A DNA stretch of 64,000 nucleotides from Heliopora coerulea (taxonomy: Eukaryota; Cnidaria; Anthozoa; Scleralcyonacea; Helioporidae), in NCBI GenBank assembly GCA_030142905.1, contig JASJOG010000149.1, positions 805,937 through 869,936 of the forward strand, written 5' to 3'. Positions 16,602 to 29,184 of this stretch are shown piece by piece. Every line of letters starts with the position of its first letter. Position 1 is the stretch's first letter. Under the pieces are notes generated by a model. It was not told where the DNA came from, ran no database searches, and was given only the letters and a program-made list of their open reading frames with translations. Made by a program: the position numbers and the translations under genes.

Positions 16602-18431
16602 ACCAAATCTTTAAATTGCAGGTGAGTTTTTATATTTATAAAAAGTACCTTAAAATTGAATAAATTCGTTTTTTGCCTTGTTTGCCAACATGCATTGGCT
16701 TTTATAATGAACGACCCGTGCGTGCATGACTCAAGATTATTCACATATCCTCGAAAATAATTACTCCGGGGATGTAAAATAATTTCAAGTGCTCAACATT
16801 GGTGGGGTAAAAGTAAAAACACTAAAGTTAGAAGTTTACAAGCGAGATTCTGTGCGAACAGTCTTGGCCAAGTTGTTCAAAACATGGTTAGCTTAATTCT
16901 GGACAAATTCTGGATATTGCTCGAGTTAGCTGAATTTTTTTTCTACAGATAATGACAGGATTGAAAAAGGATTTGTGCCAGGAAATTTGAACTTGGTTAA
17001 CAAAAATAAACTTAACTAAACCACTGATCTACTGGTAATCCTTGACTAACAATCCACAATGGTCCTTTGAAAAAACAGACAAACAGACCAGACCGATTTG
17101 CAGATTGCTGGGGATTTTTAATCAGACCTAAAATATGGACTTTCTTCTGAGTCCCAAGTCTTTGATATATTTTATTTATAGGCCAGTGATAGTTGCCGTC
17201 TTGTATCGATTGAGGAAAATGGTATTGAAAATTAATATTTCCAAGACAGGAAAAGCTTGTAATTCAATTAGTAAAAATTATAAGATTTGCCAAGTTTGAA
17301 GAAGCTTAGGGTAAATTTGTAAAATACTCACCCACTTTGATGATGAGCATTTGTTGATGTACACCTGGATAAACACTTAAATGTGAATGGTTTCACTGCA
17401 AAATTTAATTTATAGACAATTATTATTTATAGTTAGGTGTAAATACCTGTAGATTTCGTAAGTAATATGAACAGAACGATACAGTAACGAACATTTTAAT
17501 TGTTTATTGTTTCGTTTTGTTCTGGTCTAACATTCACTGCTTTCTCGCTAGTATGGCGTACTTGGGAGTATAGGAAGAATTTTCACCGTGAGCTGACGTA
17601 AATTTGCACACATATGAAACCAGCATTGCTCGAATCCAAGCTTGAAAGTTAACCTGAGACATAATTTTTCCATGAATTTCAGAATAATTAAGCTAACAAT
17701 TGGAAGGGCTGCGGCCAATCAGCCTCTCCACCTCGCACGTTTATGCACACCAGGTTTTCAGTCCATACACATATGAAGTTAATATTTTTTGAAATGCTGC
17801 TGAGGCATGACCATTTGTGTCTTTTATGCACGACCCCGCCCTCTCGATAAGAATATCTCATTCGATTATCCACCCTGTCTCGCGAAGGTTGTAACACCTC
17901 CTGATGACTGTTGTGACTACGTCAGAAAGAACAATCGAATGCAACAATTGCACCGTACGGATCAGGCCTTAGGCATGTTTAATTTCTCTCGTGGCCAATT
18001 GTTTTCGGCCCATTATTTAATTGAGGTCGAGTTGCAATAATTCAGCAGCCAAAAAGCTGCGTTTTGACTTTAGAGTTTATGAAAATTAATACATTGATGG
18101 TTTGGAACTGCTCGAAATTGAGGTTCATTTCCCAAAACTGTACCGATAATTATCTTCATACGTTTCTATTTCTGGTGGAACCTTAAAAATGAAAAGGAAC
18201 GTTTTTTAAATGCAATTGAAAGGTGTTTGATAGAAGGCATAATCACTCTCATGCCTGTTTGATATGTCTTTTCAAAGTAATAAAAATTTTGTGGGAAAGT
18301 CGAGTAAAAGTTGGATCGATTTGTGCAAGTGATTGACCAAGGTATCAAAACTCGTCTCGGTTATATAGTTTCCTTTGTGAGTTTCTGATTAACTGTTAAA
18401 GACTGAGAGACCAGAAAATCAAATCTTAGAA
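16602..18431. other. Intergenic between convergent CLYBL and GPCR genes
   Basis: 3'UTRs of the two convergent genes are expected here. An AATAAA lies near 17006 on the plus strand. Several 60-80-codon frames (for example 17807-18040) lack domain likeness and splice support. No further feature is seen. Confidence 0.5.
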
Positions 18432-19823
18432 TTACCAATGGCAAAAGCAAATCACCCCAACCAGTCCCTTCACGATCGTTCTAAATGCGGCTCTGAAACG
18501 ACTGTTCAGCAACGCATAAATGATAGGGTTGCAGAGAGCATTTGTATAAGCTAACCATATTGCAGTCAGCTGTAAGTCTTTTGGCCTCTTCTGTGTGTGT
18601 CCTAGTCCTGTTAAAAATGAATCAAAGACAAATGGAGCCCAACAGATGATAAATATGACTACAGTTACTAATAATATGCGAGCTAAACGAGCCTGGTGCG
18701 ACGCACGTTTCCTGTACTGATTCAAAACCTTTTGCCTTTGAGCTCTTACTGGCCATTTCAGTTGACAACAATTATTAAAATTCTTCTGAAAATTTTGGGA
18801 TTTACTGTCAGACAAATTTTCACAACTTTCCTCTTCTTCATGTGTGTGTTCTTGAAAGGCTGGGTTTTGTGGTGAATGTAAGTCGACGCTGTCCGATACA
18901 TACTCAGACTTTAAAATGAATAAAGATATCTGCTGCTTTTCGCTTGCCACCTTACTTCCGTGTGTTACATTTTCTGATTCCTGGTTCCCATTCTCCTGCT
19001 CTAATTCTTCATGACGTTGTTCTTCTTCAGAACCGTCGTTCGGTTGGTTTAATTTCCATTTAAGTTCCATGACAGAGCAGCGACTGCCATCTCCACATGG
19101 TGGACTAGAGGAGGGTCCAGAGATAACGGACCGTGATCGTGGTCTTTCTTGTGTTGTGGTCCCCAGGATAGTTTGATTGTGTGTCTTAATAAATTTAATA
19201 ATCCTGAGGTACGTAACTGACATCACAACTAGAGGAGCGCTAAACACGAACACAAAAAGGAACTGTGTGTAGTACTTTGAGGAGGAGAAGTCTAGAGTGC
19301 AACTGTAATAACTTGGAAGGTACTTGATTTGGCCTACACCATACAGAGGTGGTGTTGCATAAAGAATCGAAAGTAACCATATAAGGCCAACAGAACATTT
19401 CACAACTCTTCCTAATGTAAGCTGAGGTAGTCGCTTCCGCACTGTTGTGACCAGATAACAACGGTAGATGCTGAAGCAGAGCAGCGTAAGCATTGACGCG
19501 TTTGAAAGCGTTATCACAAAAAATCCTTGTATTTGACACATTGTGCTTCCGAAAACCCACCTACCGTTGAGCAGTACGGTCGTGTAGGAAAATGGCATGA
19601 GGAGTGATGCTAGAACGTCAGTTAATGCCAAGCTTCCCACGTACGCGTTGGAGAATGTCTGAAGGTTTTTGAAACGGTAGATAGCACTGAGGACCAAGGC
19701 ATTACCAGCAAATGACGCTACACCAATCAGAATCATAGGAATACATTTGATAATTGAGATCCCGGTAATAGTTCCACACGAGGCAGTGTTGTTTTCTGAT
19801 GAATTAAACTGAACTGGCGACAT
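18432..19823 (-). CDS. Class A (rhodopsin-type) G-protein-coupled receptor, single exon
   Basis: A 463-aa receptor with seven hydrophobic segments. Class A landmarks: GN41ALVL (N1.50), LALTD69 (D2.50), C96 at the top of TM3 pairing with the ECL2 cysteine in YYSCTLDF, W in TM4, CWAPF in TM6 and NPIIY in TM7. The TM3 end reads SIYRCYLV, so the D/ERY motif is Y120-R121-C122. Sequons N7 and N11 lie in the short N-tail. ICL3 is very long (about 160 residues, Ser/Glu-rich), and the C-tail is short (RFRAAFRTIVKGLVGVICFCHW region) with two cysteines that could be palmitoylated. The retinal-attachment Lys position in TM7 is Ala, so it is not an opsin. The ligand is unknown; intronless class A receptors are common in cnidarians. 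A plasma-membrane role is inferred from family. Confidence 0.9.
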   Translation of the reverse strand: MSPVQFNSSENNTASCGTITGISIIKCIPMILIGVASFAGNALVLSAIYRFKNLQTFSNAYVGSLALTDVLASLLMPFSYTTVLLNGRWVFGSTMCQIQGFFVITLSNASMLTLLCFSIYRCYLVTTVRKRLPQLTLGRVVKCSVGLIWLLSILYATPPLYGVGQIKYLPSYYSCTLDFSSSKYYTQFLFVFVFSAPLVVMSVTYLRIIKFIKTHNQTILGTTTQERPRSRSVISGPSSSPPCGDGSRCSVMELKWKLNQPNDGSEEEQRHEELEQENGNQESENVTHGSKVASEKQQISLFILKSEYVSDSVDLHSPQNPAFQEHTHEEEESCENLSDSKSQNFQKNFNNCCQLKWPVRAQRQKVLNQYRKRASHQARLARILLVTVVIFIICWAPFVFDSFLTGLGHTQKRPKDLQLTAIWLAYTNALCNPIIYALLNSRFRAAFRTIVKGLVGVICFCHW

Positions 19824-22238
19824 CCTTTAGAGGAAGAAAACAATGTTTTAGGGCACGTTTTATTAAGCTATTTTCAATTGTCATTCAACTGCTTGCTTGT
19901 GCCGTTGATGATTGAGAGTGATCTTGCAAGTCAAATGTTAAGGAGTTTTTCCTTAAATCTGAACACAATACTATAGGGAAAACGACAGGATGTTTTGAAA
20001 GTTATTTCGCTGTTACGTTCAGTCAGTATAGAGTGGGGTTCTTTTATTGTATTACTGCGTTTTGAACTTCAGCTTTGACCATTTTCATTCGAAATTTTTA
20101 AATCTAACAAATTCGAAAATCGAATCTAAACCGTTTATCTCAGGCGCAGTTGTCCAAACTACTGCTGAAGCACTCGGTAGTCGTGCTAGTTGCGAATTTT
20201 TTTGTAATAAATGCGGTAAGTTGGAAGCAAAACTATCGTCAATTGACGAGAAATCTTGGTCACACTTACGTGAACTTTACAGCTTTACAAAATGCATTAC
20301 GTTTGCCAACTTACTTGTCCAAAAAAATTTACTGCAACAAATAGTGATACCTAAATTTTTAAGTTGTCGAAATACGTTGTGCCTTCCGTTAATGTTTTCA
20401 AAGAGCAGTCCCACTGATGTAATCTCATTTTTATGAACACTGTAGTGTGATGCCAGAAGCATTAAGAATTTTCCTTTACCTGTGTGTTTTAATCCTCCTC
20501 TGATGGTCTCGTTCACCTTTAATCAATAGGTGTATCACTTCTATTCACCTCTCAAGAAAGTTTGATATTTCTCACGTTGCTTTTGCCACTAATTACTAAA
20601 TCCTTGAGGTGTGCTGACACAGCTGCGTTTCTAGTATTTAGGCAAGATTTTGTGTACCTTTTTGTCGAATTTGCTTAAGATTTAATTAAATGTCGCGCAT
20701 TGCGCAAGTCACGTTCAGTTTAAGGTGTTATTTTTCTTCTTGCTTCATATCAATCTTCAACAGGTTTGTACTATGAAAAAAAATAAAAAAATAAAACTTG
20801 GACATTTTTCAAACATGTAAACAATTTTCCCGTAAATCTACGTCAATTTTATTTACCAAATTCAATCTTTTTAATATGGCAAGTTCCTGATGCACCTGTG
20901 CCGGCTATGGCCGCTTCAGCTTTGTAAGTCAACACCGTTAGCGTAGCTAAGGATGAGGGGCAGGGGGGGAAGTTGCCTCCCAACTTTTCGTCCTGACTAG
21001 GTCCGTCGGTACGTCCAGTACATTTGTCGGTACATCGAGCTTGTCTGTTGCGGATTCCGTTAGCGTTTGAATTACAAAATAAAAAATCGTTAAGAGCTCC
21101 GGCGAAGGTGAAGTATGGAAAGGGTGCTTAATTCCTTTTTCGCAGAAAGAAGCTCCAGAAATATGATACTGTAAACTTAGAATGTAAATAATTCCTGATG
21201 TCTTGCTGCTGTCGTTAATTACTTTTAGTGTTTAATTGATGAATTAGTGAAGAGAGACTTCGTGCTTACGTTTAATAAATTGATAAGTCTGTGCGACTCA
21301 AAGTCTTTTCTGCTCTCGTTTTGGTTAACTTTGATTTTTCCTTCATTATATTTGTCGGTACATTGCTAACATCTTGTCGGTACATTGGTCTAAAATTTCC
21401 CCTGCCTCCCATTTTCAAATTCCTGACTACGCGACTGGTCAACATGTTTGCTCAGCACTAACAAATGGCTGCAGTTCTAATTCATTTAAAAATGTCTACT
21501 TTGTCGGGCACTGAAACTGTTCCGCTGACAAATAAAACCTAATGGTATTCAGTTTTTGATCAGATAAATGGACCTCAACCTTAGGCTCATCGTGAATTGA
21601 ATTTCGGGTGTTTTCTTAACACTTAAACTTAGTGTTTTCAAGTGTTCAGGTGTTTTCTTAACCCTGGTTCGATCTTTTTTGCAAAAACAAGGTTTAGATT
21701 GATTCGTTTAAAATATTGATATGATTTTGTGAAGGGTTTTAAAGACCTTATCCATACAATAAGTATAAACCAATTAAATATGGCAGGTTTTTATAAAACA
21801 AGATTTTATTTCGTAAATATATATTTTTCAATTTCAATAACTGCTGCCTCGAGTCCGTCAGTCCCGGGCGGCCGCGTCCTCGAAATCTGGAGACCTCGGA
21901 CGAGTTAGTTACTAGTTTCTTCGCACCGTGATTTATTTTGGATGCACAAGAATGTTGAAATCTTCCGAGTTCGAAGTATAGTGTCAAGAAAAATGACTTA
22001 AAGCAACGGTATCGTGTGGAATTGTTCAAGCTCCGAACCGCGGGAGGTAAGTAATAATCCCTTGTTTTTTGTAAATTTATTCATCTATTTGCTATGGCAA
22101 AGAATTTTAAAACACCTGTCGTAATACGTGCATATTTGTTTTTTTTTCCAAGCTAAAAAGGTGGACCCGGCTCATTACGTAGTTGCACTGCAAGTTCTTG
22201 GGACAAGATTGTTTGGTTTTGCGTAATTCCAACAGTTT
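19824..22238. other. Intergenic, divergent promoter region and TBC1D10 5'UTR
   Basis: Between divergently transcribed GPCR and RabGAP genes. A GC-rich patch (21845-21905, with XhoI- and NotI-like CG sites) and a good donor GTAAGTAA after 22046 suggest a noncoding first exon of the RabGAP. A TCGGTACAT motif recurs around 21005-21040 and 21355-21385. The 129-codon frame at 20047-20436 has no recognisable domain and is not called. Confidence 0.4.
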
Positions 22239-25200
22239 ATGGAATTCTATGAAAAGTCGACTGTCCGTTTAAACGCCATACGGCGAATAGATACGGACTA
22301 TGTTGAAGAAGGTACAACAGAACCTAAAGCTGATAAATACGGTTTCACCGGAGGAGTGACACAAACTGTACAGTAAGAGTTGAATAGTAATTATTACCAA
22401 CTGAATTGTAATATTTTGCCTGTTACGTGGGCAGGATTGAATAAACACAGGTAGATTTCAAGCCAGATACTAATGTTCACAGTAATACTCGAACTATTAC
22501 CTTTAATTACAATATGATAGCTTGCGGCTAAGTTGAAGTATGTCTTGTGTCTATGCCATTACTTCTCTGAACACTATGTATGATGGACTTACAGGGTAAT
22601 ATCACCAGCCTTCAAAAACTTGAGTTCATACATTTATAAGTACATTCGATGACCAGAGCACCACAGTCCTCATAATATATGTACTTCCTTTTAAAGAACC
22701 AGAAAGTTACTTCCTGTCGGGGGCCTTTGAGGAATTTCACAAATCTTTTCTGAATCTGAGTTATATCTTTGTTATCAACTTGATTAATGCATATTACTTG
22801 GGCCTGGCCTTTTGGCTATCTGAGTCATAAATTCCGCACCAATATGATACCCTGTTCCAATGCTCTGAATAATTCAGGTATTTTGCAATTTTTACCCTTC
22901 AAGTGTTGAGTGTAATCATCTGGCAATAACCAGTGTAATATACCTAGTTGAACCCTTGTCTCTTAATGGATTAAACCTGTACATTTCTGCTGTAAAGTCT
23001 TTCAACTTGATGTTTATAAGTTGTCTACGTGTACCTTTTATTTTTACTGTTTTAAATGGTGTGTGACTATGGTGTGATTATTTCAGATAATACGTACTGT
23101 AAATATAGGTCTTGAATTATCACCACTTACATGCCAAATTTACATACATGCAACAATTTCTGTAATCAAAATGTGAAGAAAAGCAAGGTTTTTTTAGCCA
23201 CAGTGACATTGACTATACTTTACACATTCCTAATTAAACAGGGAATCTTCCTTACCTGTCAATGTGCTACGAGAGAGAGAGCGAAAGTGGATAAAAATGC
23301 TCAAGCATTGGGAGAAGTGGATGTCAAAGAAGTTCCCTAAGGTATGCATGCATAAATCTGATCTTAGACAGTACAAACAATTGCAATGACAGTGTAGTGA
23401 ACCATAATCATGGTAGGAACACACCACCAATTTTCTGAACAGAATTTTATACAGTCTATGTATGGAAAAGCAGTGATGGTGCCTGTACTGAATGCATGTC
23501 AGTATTGAAAGTTACTGCTGTATCTAATGTTTTGATAAATAGAGGAATCAAAGTTTTTTAAATTGTCAATTATTATCAACAACAATCAGAACAGTCAAAA
23601 CATGCTGGTCCAAACAATGCTGCTGCAAATACTTATTTTATTAATTTTATTATTTTGTATTAATGTATAGTGTAAAACAATCTGTTGGAATTTTGTTTGA
23701 ATGGATTTCCTTTCAATGTAGTTAGCTTCCACATGTTGAGGCAGTCTATAGATGGACAGTAATGACATTGTAGGTTGTTGTGTTTTGCTTCTTGTCACTA
23801 CTTTTTTTTCAAATACTATGAAAATCATTGATGTAGAGTCATCCAGTGCAAAATATTGCTCAGTTCAACCACTGCCTAGCTGTAAATAAATCTGTCAAGG
23901 TAACAAATTATTGTCCTGCATTAATAAGTAACTTTGATGTGTTCTAGCTGAAAGAAAGGTGTCGCAAAGGAATTCCACCTGCAATGAGAGGTACTGCTTG
24001 GCAACATTTATGTGGGAGCATTAAGCTAAAGGAAGATAATGAAGGACTGTTTGGAGTGAGTATGCACCAACCAATATTAAAGTTAAAACATTGAAAATGC
24101 TAAGAGTTATGGTATATTAGGTAGTGTGCATTCACCTGAGCTTCTCACATAGCAAAATTTTCAGAGCTCTTGAGTGGAATCAAACTGATAACTTCCCATG
24201 TCCTTGGCAATGATATACCTCACCCATTGAGCTATATTTGACTCAGGTAGAGAGCTAGAGCAACATAAATGTGCTGTGCTGTTTGCAATGGTATGATTTA
24301 TGTGTCACCAGTTGGGTAGTTATAATATATCCACTCTGTAACTTCAATAGACAAATAGGTAACATTGTTAATTATTAATGAGGTGCTCTATATTGAGCTA
24401 CCTGAATGCAGATGGCAAGTGAAGGTGAGATTAAGCTTTGTGAGACCACAGGCAGTTAAGTATTTGAAGTTTTGAGATGACTGGATTGGTGTTATTAATT
24501 TATGTTCCACAATTCTAAAGTAGCTCCTATTACATAATTATATATGATACTTTCAATGACCTGTTTGTCCAAGTAACACATATAATTATATAAAACCTCA
24601 AAGCACTACACATATGGTCCATCACTCTGAAGCAGAACATGTATGTCATCATCAAAACAGCACACATAATGCAACACAACAAAGTAATACATGTCATCAT
24701 CCATTCACTTGTCCATGTAGCTCAATGATTTCAACAAGGAGCTCAAACATTTCTCTGAGTGAAAAAATAACTGAGTACACATCTGTTGATGCAAAGGAGT
24801 CATGTATTTTAGGGAATGTAACAGCTTGTTTGCTCTTTGACAAGCCAACCTTGCATAGTTTCCAATACAAAGAGTAATTTTTCACTGTACTCTATTGACA
24901 AGTCAAGGTTTCCTGTACCAGCAGTCAATTTAGCAACCAGTATCCCAATGTTGCATGGTCTCATGCCCTCCATCCAGTATCACCATGATTTTGTCATAAT
25001 GTATTTGATTGTGGATGAATATTAACTATGAGCTATTTTTGTTTTGTGACAGACACTTGCTGCTCAAAGCTCAGAATGGGAACATACTATTGAGAAAGAC
25101 ATTGATCGAACATTTCCCTTTCATGATATGTTTGCTAAGCCGGGTTCTGGGTAGGTTGCAGAATTATGTCTCTTCAACAATGTTTTTCACTCAAGTACAA

Positions 25201-28200
25201 ATACTAAATGATTTGTTGAAATTATTTATTTCAATAAAATCATAAACCATGATAATGCACAAGAAAAATATTGAATTTAATACAAATTAATTGAATTTGA
25301 TTGTAGTAATCAATAATTGCAATACTACATGGCTGAAATAAAGTAACCTGGATATTTCTTTTTAATATTAACCTAGACAGCAAGATTTGTTTTTAATATT
25401 GAAAGCGTACTCATTATATGATCCTGAAGTTGGCTACTGTCAGGTAAGACTGCTTACTCACCCAGAGGTCAATGTTTTCAATTTCTAGAAATTAGGGGGC
25501 TAATTCATCAATGTTTCATTTGTATCCCAGATATTCTGCCAAGATTTTAAAATTGAATTGATTTAGTTTCATTGACTTTTGTATTCCAATTCTTTAATGG
25601 ATTGTGTTATAATAACATATCGAGAGGCCCTATACCACAAGGACATTAAATCTTGTCTCTAATTAATTAATAAAAATGGCTTTTCTATAAGACTTACCAC
25701 AACATTTGTTATGACACTAATGTATAAGTTGTTAGATTTACAAAATTATGAATAGAAATGACTGTACCAGTTGTAAATTATTGTAAATAGCAGTTTATCT
25801 ACACATGTTGTGGTGACTGAGAGAAGTATCTGATTCTGTACACTTGAAGTTTTACTTACTGTACATTTTCTTTCAGGCTATGGCTCCTGTCTCAGCTGTC
25901 TTATTGATGCATATGCCAGCTGAGGTAATTGGATATTTAAGTTGTAATTAAGCCAGGTTCTTATGGTCCTTACAGTTCTTCTGTTCTCACTTATTGTGAA
26001 AACCCCCAACTGTTAGCACCAGATCTTCAGTTCATATTGGCAATAGTCTGAGGGAAAGACTAGGTTTGTTCACACTTGTCATGAGAATCCCCAATTCTAT
26101 CAAGAGGAAATGAGACTGTCCGAGTAGACTCATTGTATTTTTTTCCAGTGATAAATGTATGTGAATGTTTTACTAGTTGTTTATATGATTCCTTGTTTAG
26201 AATGCATTTTGGTGTTTGGTTTCGTTATTAAAGGATTATGTAAAGGATTATTATGGAAAGAAGTTGGTAAGAACTAGTGCACAAATTGGCACTTGTAGCA
26301 ATTTGTATGCCACCAGAATGATACACTGTTTGCTTTCATGTCAATAATCCAACGTGACTTTTGACATCTGTTTTTATGATGGTTTGTTTTTGTTTTGATT
26401 TTGTTGTCTGGACTAGGAAGCTGTTCGACTTGAAGGTGAAATATTTCAAGGGTTGCTATTGCAAGTACTTCCCTCACTATCCAAGCACATGGTTTGTTGA
26501 ACTCTAATCACTTTTCAATAATATAAGTTTATTTGGGAAAACTGATGTGAGCTAATGTAAGATATGGACACTCCCTTCAAAAGCATAGTACTTAACATGG
26601 CACATAGTTAATGAAATATTCTGAACTGCTAAACTGTATAAAAATTTCAAGCATGACTTCAGTCGGTAGTTGGTCTTTGAAGCCAAAAATAGCTGACACG
26701 GGCCCATCGTGGTGGTCATCTTGGTACCAAAAACTGGCCAGCATTAGGGCACCGACACCATAGAGGTCATAAATAAAACCAGAGGAAATATTGACCTTTG
26801 ATGTTTTAGAGAGTAAATAAGTTTTGGCACCGTTTCCTTACCTTCTATGTAATCATCACATATATACTGGTTGACATTTTTAGGAGTTATATAAGATTGA
26901 TCCATTGATGTACATGACGGAATGGTTTATGTGTCTTTTCTCAAGGTAGTTCTTACATATTTATAATCTATGCCAATTTATTTCTGACATAACGTTTATA
27001 ACCTTACGACTGCTCTTCATTCTCCAGGAATTTACCATTCGCGTCGGTGTTGCGGATATGGGATATGTTCTTCTGCGAAGGTAACGTCCTTCAGAGAACA
27101 GGCGCGTGGTAGAAATATCTTATAGGAAATTAACGAGAATTTCGAAAATTTGCGTTAATTTCCACGGCATTAATTTATGTTAATCGAACCCTCATTCTGA
27201 TTGCCGTCCTTTAATCAGACAGTGGAAAATTTTTATCGCGTTGGCAATCCGCTGGCATCACGGATGCAACATAGCATGCCCGGGATGGCCAAATTCCGCA
27301 ACTCACCCCCCTGTGTTTAATATTTTATGTTATGTAAGTTGAAAACCACTGTTGTTAATAAATTTCTTGATGCAGTTCTCAGCACGAAAATGTTCTCGTT
27401 GTGCCATCTACATTAATTTCCTGCATCGGGAAATATTAACTGCTGCTCCTTGTTAATTTTCTTTACTTAGAAGATTTTTGTCCTTCATTCACGTTAATTT
27501 AAGTCTCGTAGATTTAATGTATGTTAACACAAGCGTTAACTTCCTGTAGTAAGGTATATCTTGGTTGGGTTAATCTTGAGTATCACCTTTATGGTAAAAA
27601 GTTCAAAGGTTGGTAACTACCGTGACTTATCTCAAAGAATTCCAACGTTTCGAGCAAAGAAAGAAACGTTTCTTTCTCTGACGAAGGGCCTTTGGTCGAA
27701 ACGTTGGAATTCTTCGAGATCAGTCTGGACAGTTACCAACCTTTGAGCTTTTCACCTTAACAGTATGCTGTTTTTATATCACCTAAATGGCCACATAAGC
27801 AATCGGGATTTGTACGATATGCGTGGTTCAAGTCCTATTTGATTAAACAGATTGTTTTATTGTAGGCGTCAAAGTTCTGTTCAGAACAGCTTTAACAATT
27901 TTGAAGTTAACCCTTACACCCGATGTCCTGAAGACATGCCAGGGGTAGGTATGAAATATTCACTGATTTGTATTCCGAGATGTACCTCTGTAATGTGAAG
28001 CTTTTTATTAGAAATGTTTTGTGCGTCACAAAGACATGCTAGGAAAAGAATCAACTTCAGCGAGGAAACCTGGGCTTTTACGAGTGATCCACTGCGTTGA
28101 GATGTCTGTTGTGCACAGGAAGTAGTTTGCAGATCATAGAAGATACTATCTATCTTAAGATTATTGCTCTTCGATTTTTGTCAAGCTCCATAAGGTCAGT

Positions 28201-28593
28201 TACGAATGTGTGCTGCTCCAGATGTTGGTTTTTAATCATTCTTTTGTTTATTTAGAATGTTTGAAACGAACGATAAACTAAGAAATTTACCCCTTGACTT
28301 AATGCAAGAGGACAAACTCATCCCGGCCGTAAGTAAAATGCTCTTGTTCTGTCATGTGTATGCCGTTCCTTTTATAAAATAACGCCGCAAATTCAATATT
28401 AATTTCTTCTGCAAAACTGCGTGGCGTGAAAGTTTACTGTCGGAAAAAGGCTGGGTTTACTATTGGCGTGCGTAATTTAATTCCAATTTTTTTGTATGCA
28501 TAGATCTTGGATCTTGAGTTATCAATAAAACAAATTGAAAGGGAACACAAAACCCGTGCAGCAAACCAAACCCAAACCATTGTGGTGAGGTGA
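22239..28593 (+). CDS. TBC1D10: TBC1D10-type Rab GTPase-activating protein (13 exons)
   Basis: Exons 22239-22372, 23242-23341, 23948-24055, 25053-25150, 25377-25443, 25877-25924, 26201-26266, 26417-26491, 26884-26945, 27028-27080, 27866-27944, 28256-28328 and 28504-28593; every junction is GT-AG and phases close to 350 aa. The N-terminal DKYGFTGG tag and the WEKWMSKKF stretch are typical of TBC1D10/EPI64. The TBC domain runs from [14 protein letters not shown] to about residue 310. Both catalytic fingers are present: the arginine finger IEKDIDR (R133) and the glutamine finger YCQ (Q169). Later signatures are [19 protein letters not shown] and [15 protein letters not shown]. Family knowledge: these proteins stimulate GTP hydrolysis on Rabs such as Rab27 and Rab35 in membrane traffic. 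The tail after the TBC domain is short, without the long PDZ-binding tail of some vertebrate members. Introns contain foldback and tRNA-like repeats. Confidence 0.93.
24160..24240 (-). pseudogene. Degenerate tRNA-like (SINE-type) sequence
   Basis: On the minus strand an A-box-like TAGCTCAATGGGTGAGG and a B-box-like AGTTTGATTCC are spaced as in tRNA genes, but no cloverleaf forms. It lies in TBC1D10 intron 3. Low confidence. Confidence 0.25.
27589..27761. mobile_element. Foldback element in TBC1D10 intron 10
   Basis: Inverted arms, starting with GGTAAAAAGTTCAAAGGTTGG on the left and its near complement at 27735-27755, enclose AATTCCAACGTTTCGA and its complement. The right part (27678-27684 CTGACGA, then GAAACGTT from 27698) resembles a hammerhead core of the type seen at 29.07 kb. 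Confidence 0.6.
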
Positions 28594-28938
28594 CGATGAA
28601 ACAAGGAAGATGAGTCATTGAACTTCGTAATTAAATACCAAACAAGAGCTCGCTTGTAAAATATAATTTTAAATTTCAACTTTTAAGTTTATGAATTACA
28701 AAACTTCCTTCTAGTACATACTTACTATTAATGAAAATTTACAATTCCTCTTTTTCGCAACATAAAATAGGAAAGCGTGCCATGTATCTAATAGAACGCG
28801 TTTTACAAACAATTCCTATGTCAAAGTGACTTTACCATAGTGTTAAAGTAAATGGTTTGAACCTGGGAGAATCGTGACATGTTTGAGGAAGTTGATCGTC
28901 CAGGTTAGTGTAGTCTTGAGAAAGACTGTTGGTTGAAG

Positions 28939-28984
28939 TGACTGACGTTTCGACAGCCTTAGCGGCGGTCATCTTCAGAGTCAA
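28939..28984 (-). ncRNA. Mirror copy of the hammerhead-like motif
   Basis: The same motif on the minus strand in the left arm of the palindrome, with identical core and helix I (AGTCAA at 28979-28984, TGACT at 28939-28943 read on the plus strand). Confidence 0.45.
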
Positions 28985-29064
28985 AAGGAGAGTAAATGTC
29001 AGGTTCGCCTGTATTTGTATCGAGCCAGATACGAATACAGGCGAACCTGACATTTACTCTCCTT

Positions 29065-29110
29065 TTGACTCTGAAGATGACCGCCGCTAAGGCTGTCGAA
29101 ACGTCAGTCA
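29065..29110 (+). ncRNA. Hammerhead-ribozyme-like motif
   Basis: TTGACT (helix I 5' strand, 29065-29070), core CTGAAGA (29071-29077), helix II GACCGCC/GGCTGTC (29079-29085 with 29091-29097, one mismatch), GAAA (29098-29101), then CGTC with helix III reduced to AC/GT, and AGTCA (29106-29110) as the helix I 3' strand complementary to TGACT. All invariant core bases (CUGANGA, GAA, A15.1-U16.1, H17=C) are present; one extra T precedes helix II. Short helix III is known from hammerheads of Penelope-like elements. Self-cleavage is inferred. Confidence 0.5.
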
Positions 29111-29184
29111 CTTCAACCAACAGTCTTTCTCAAGACTACACTAACCTGGACGATCAACTTCCTCAAACATGTTAACCATAGTGT

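Larger units (their letters stand above)
28844..29174. mobile_element. Near-perfect palindromic (foldback) element, Penelope/retrozyme-like
   Basis: Arms at 28876-29020 and 29028-29172 are almost exact reverse complements. A 10-bp direct repeat ACCATAGTGT flanks it (28834-28843 and 29175-29184), consistent with a target-site duplication. Diverged relatives occur at 36758-36985 and at both ends of 44440-45796, and the window ends inside another copy. Each arm carries a hammerhead-like core. Confidence 0.75.

Noticed and set aside
18432..19823. Opsin
   Set aside because: The TM7 position of the retinal-binding lysine is alanine.
20047..20436. 129-codon plus-strand frame in the GPCR-TBC1D10 spacer
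   Set aside because: No domain likeness, no splice context, and it overlaps other frames of equal quality.
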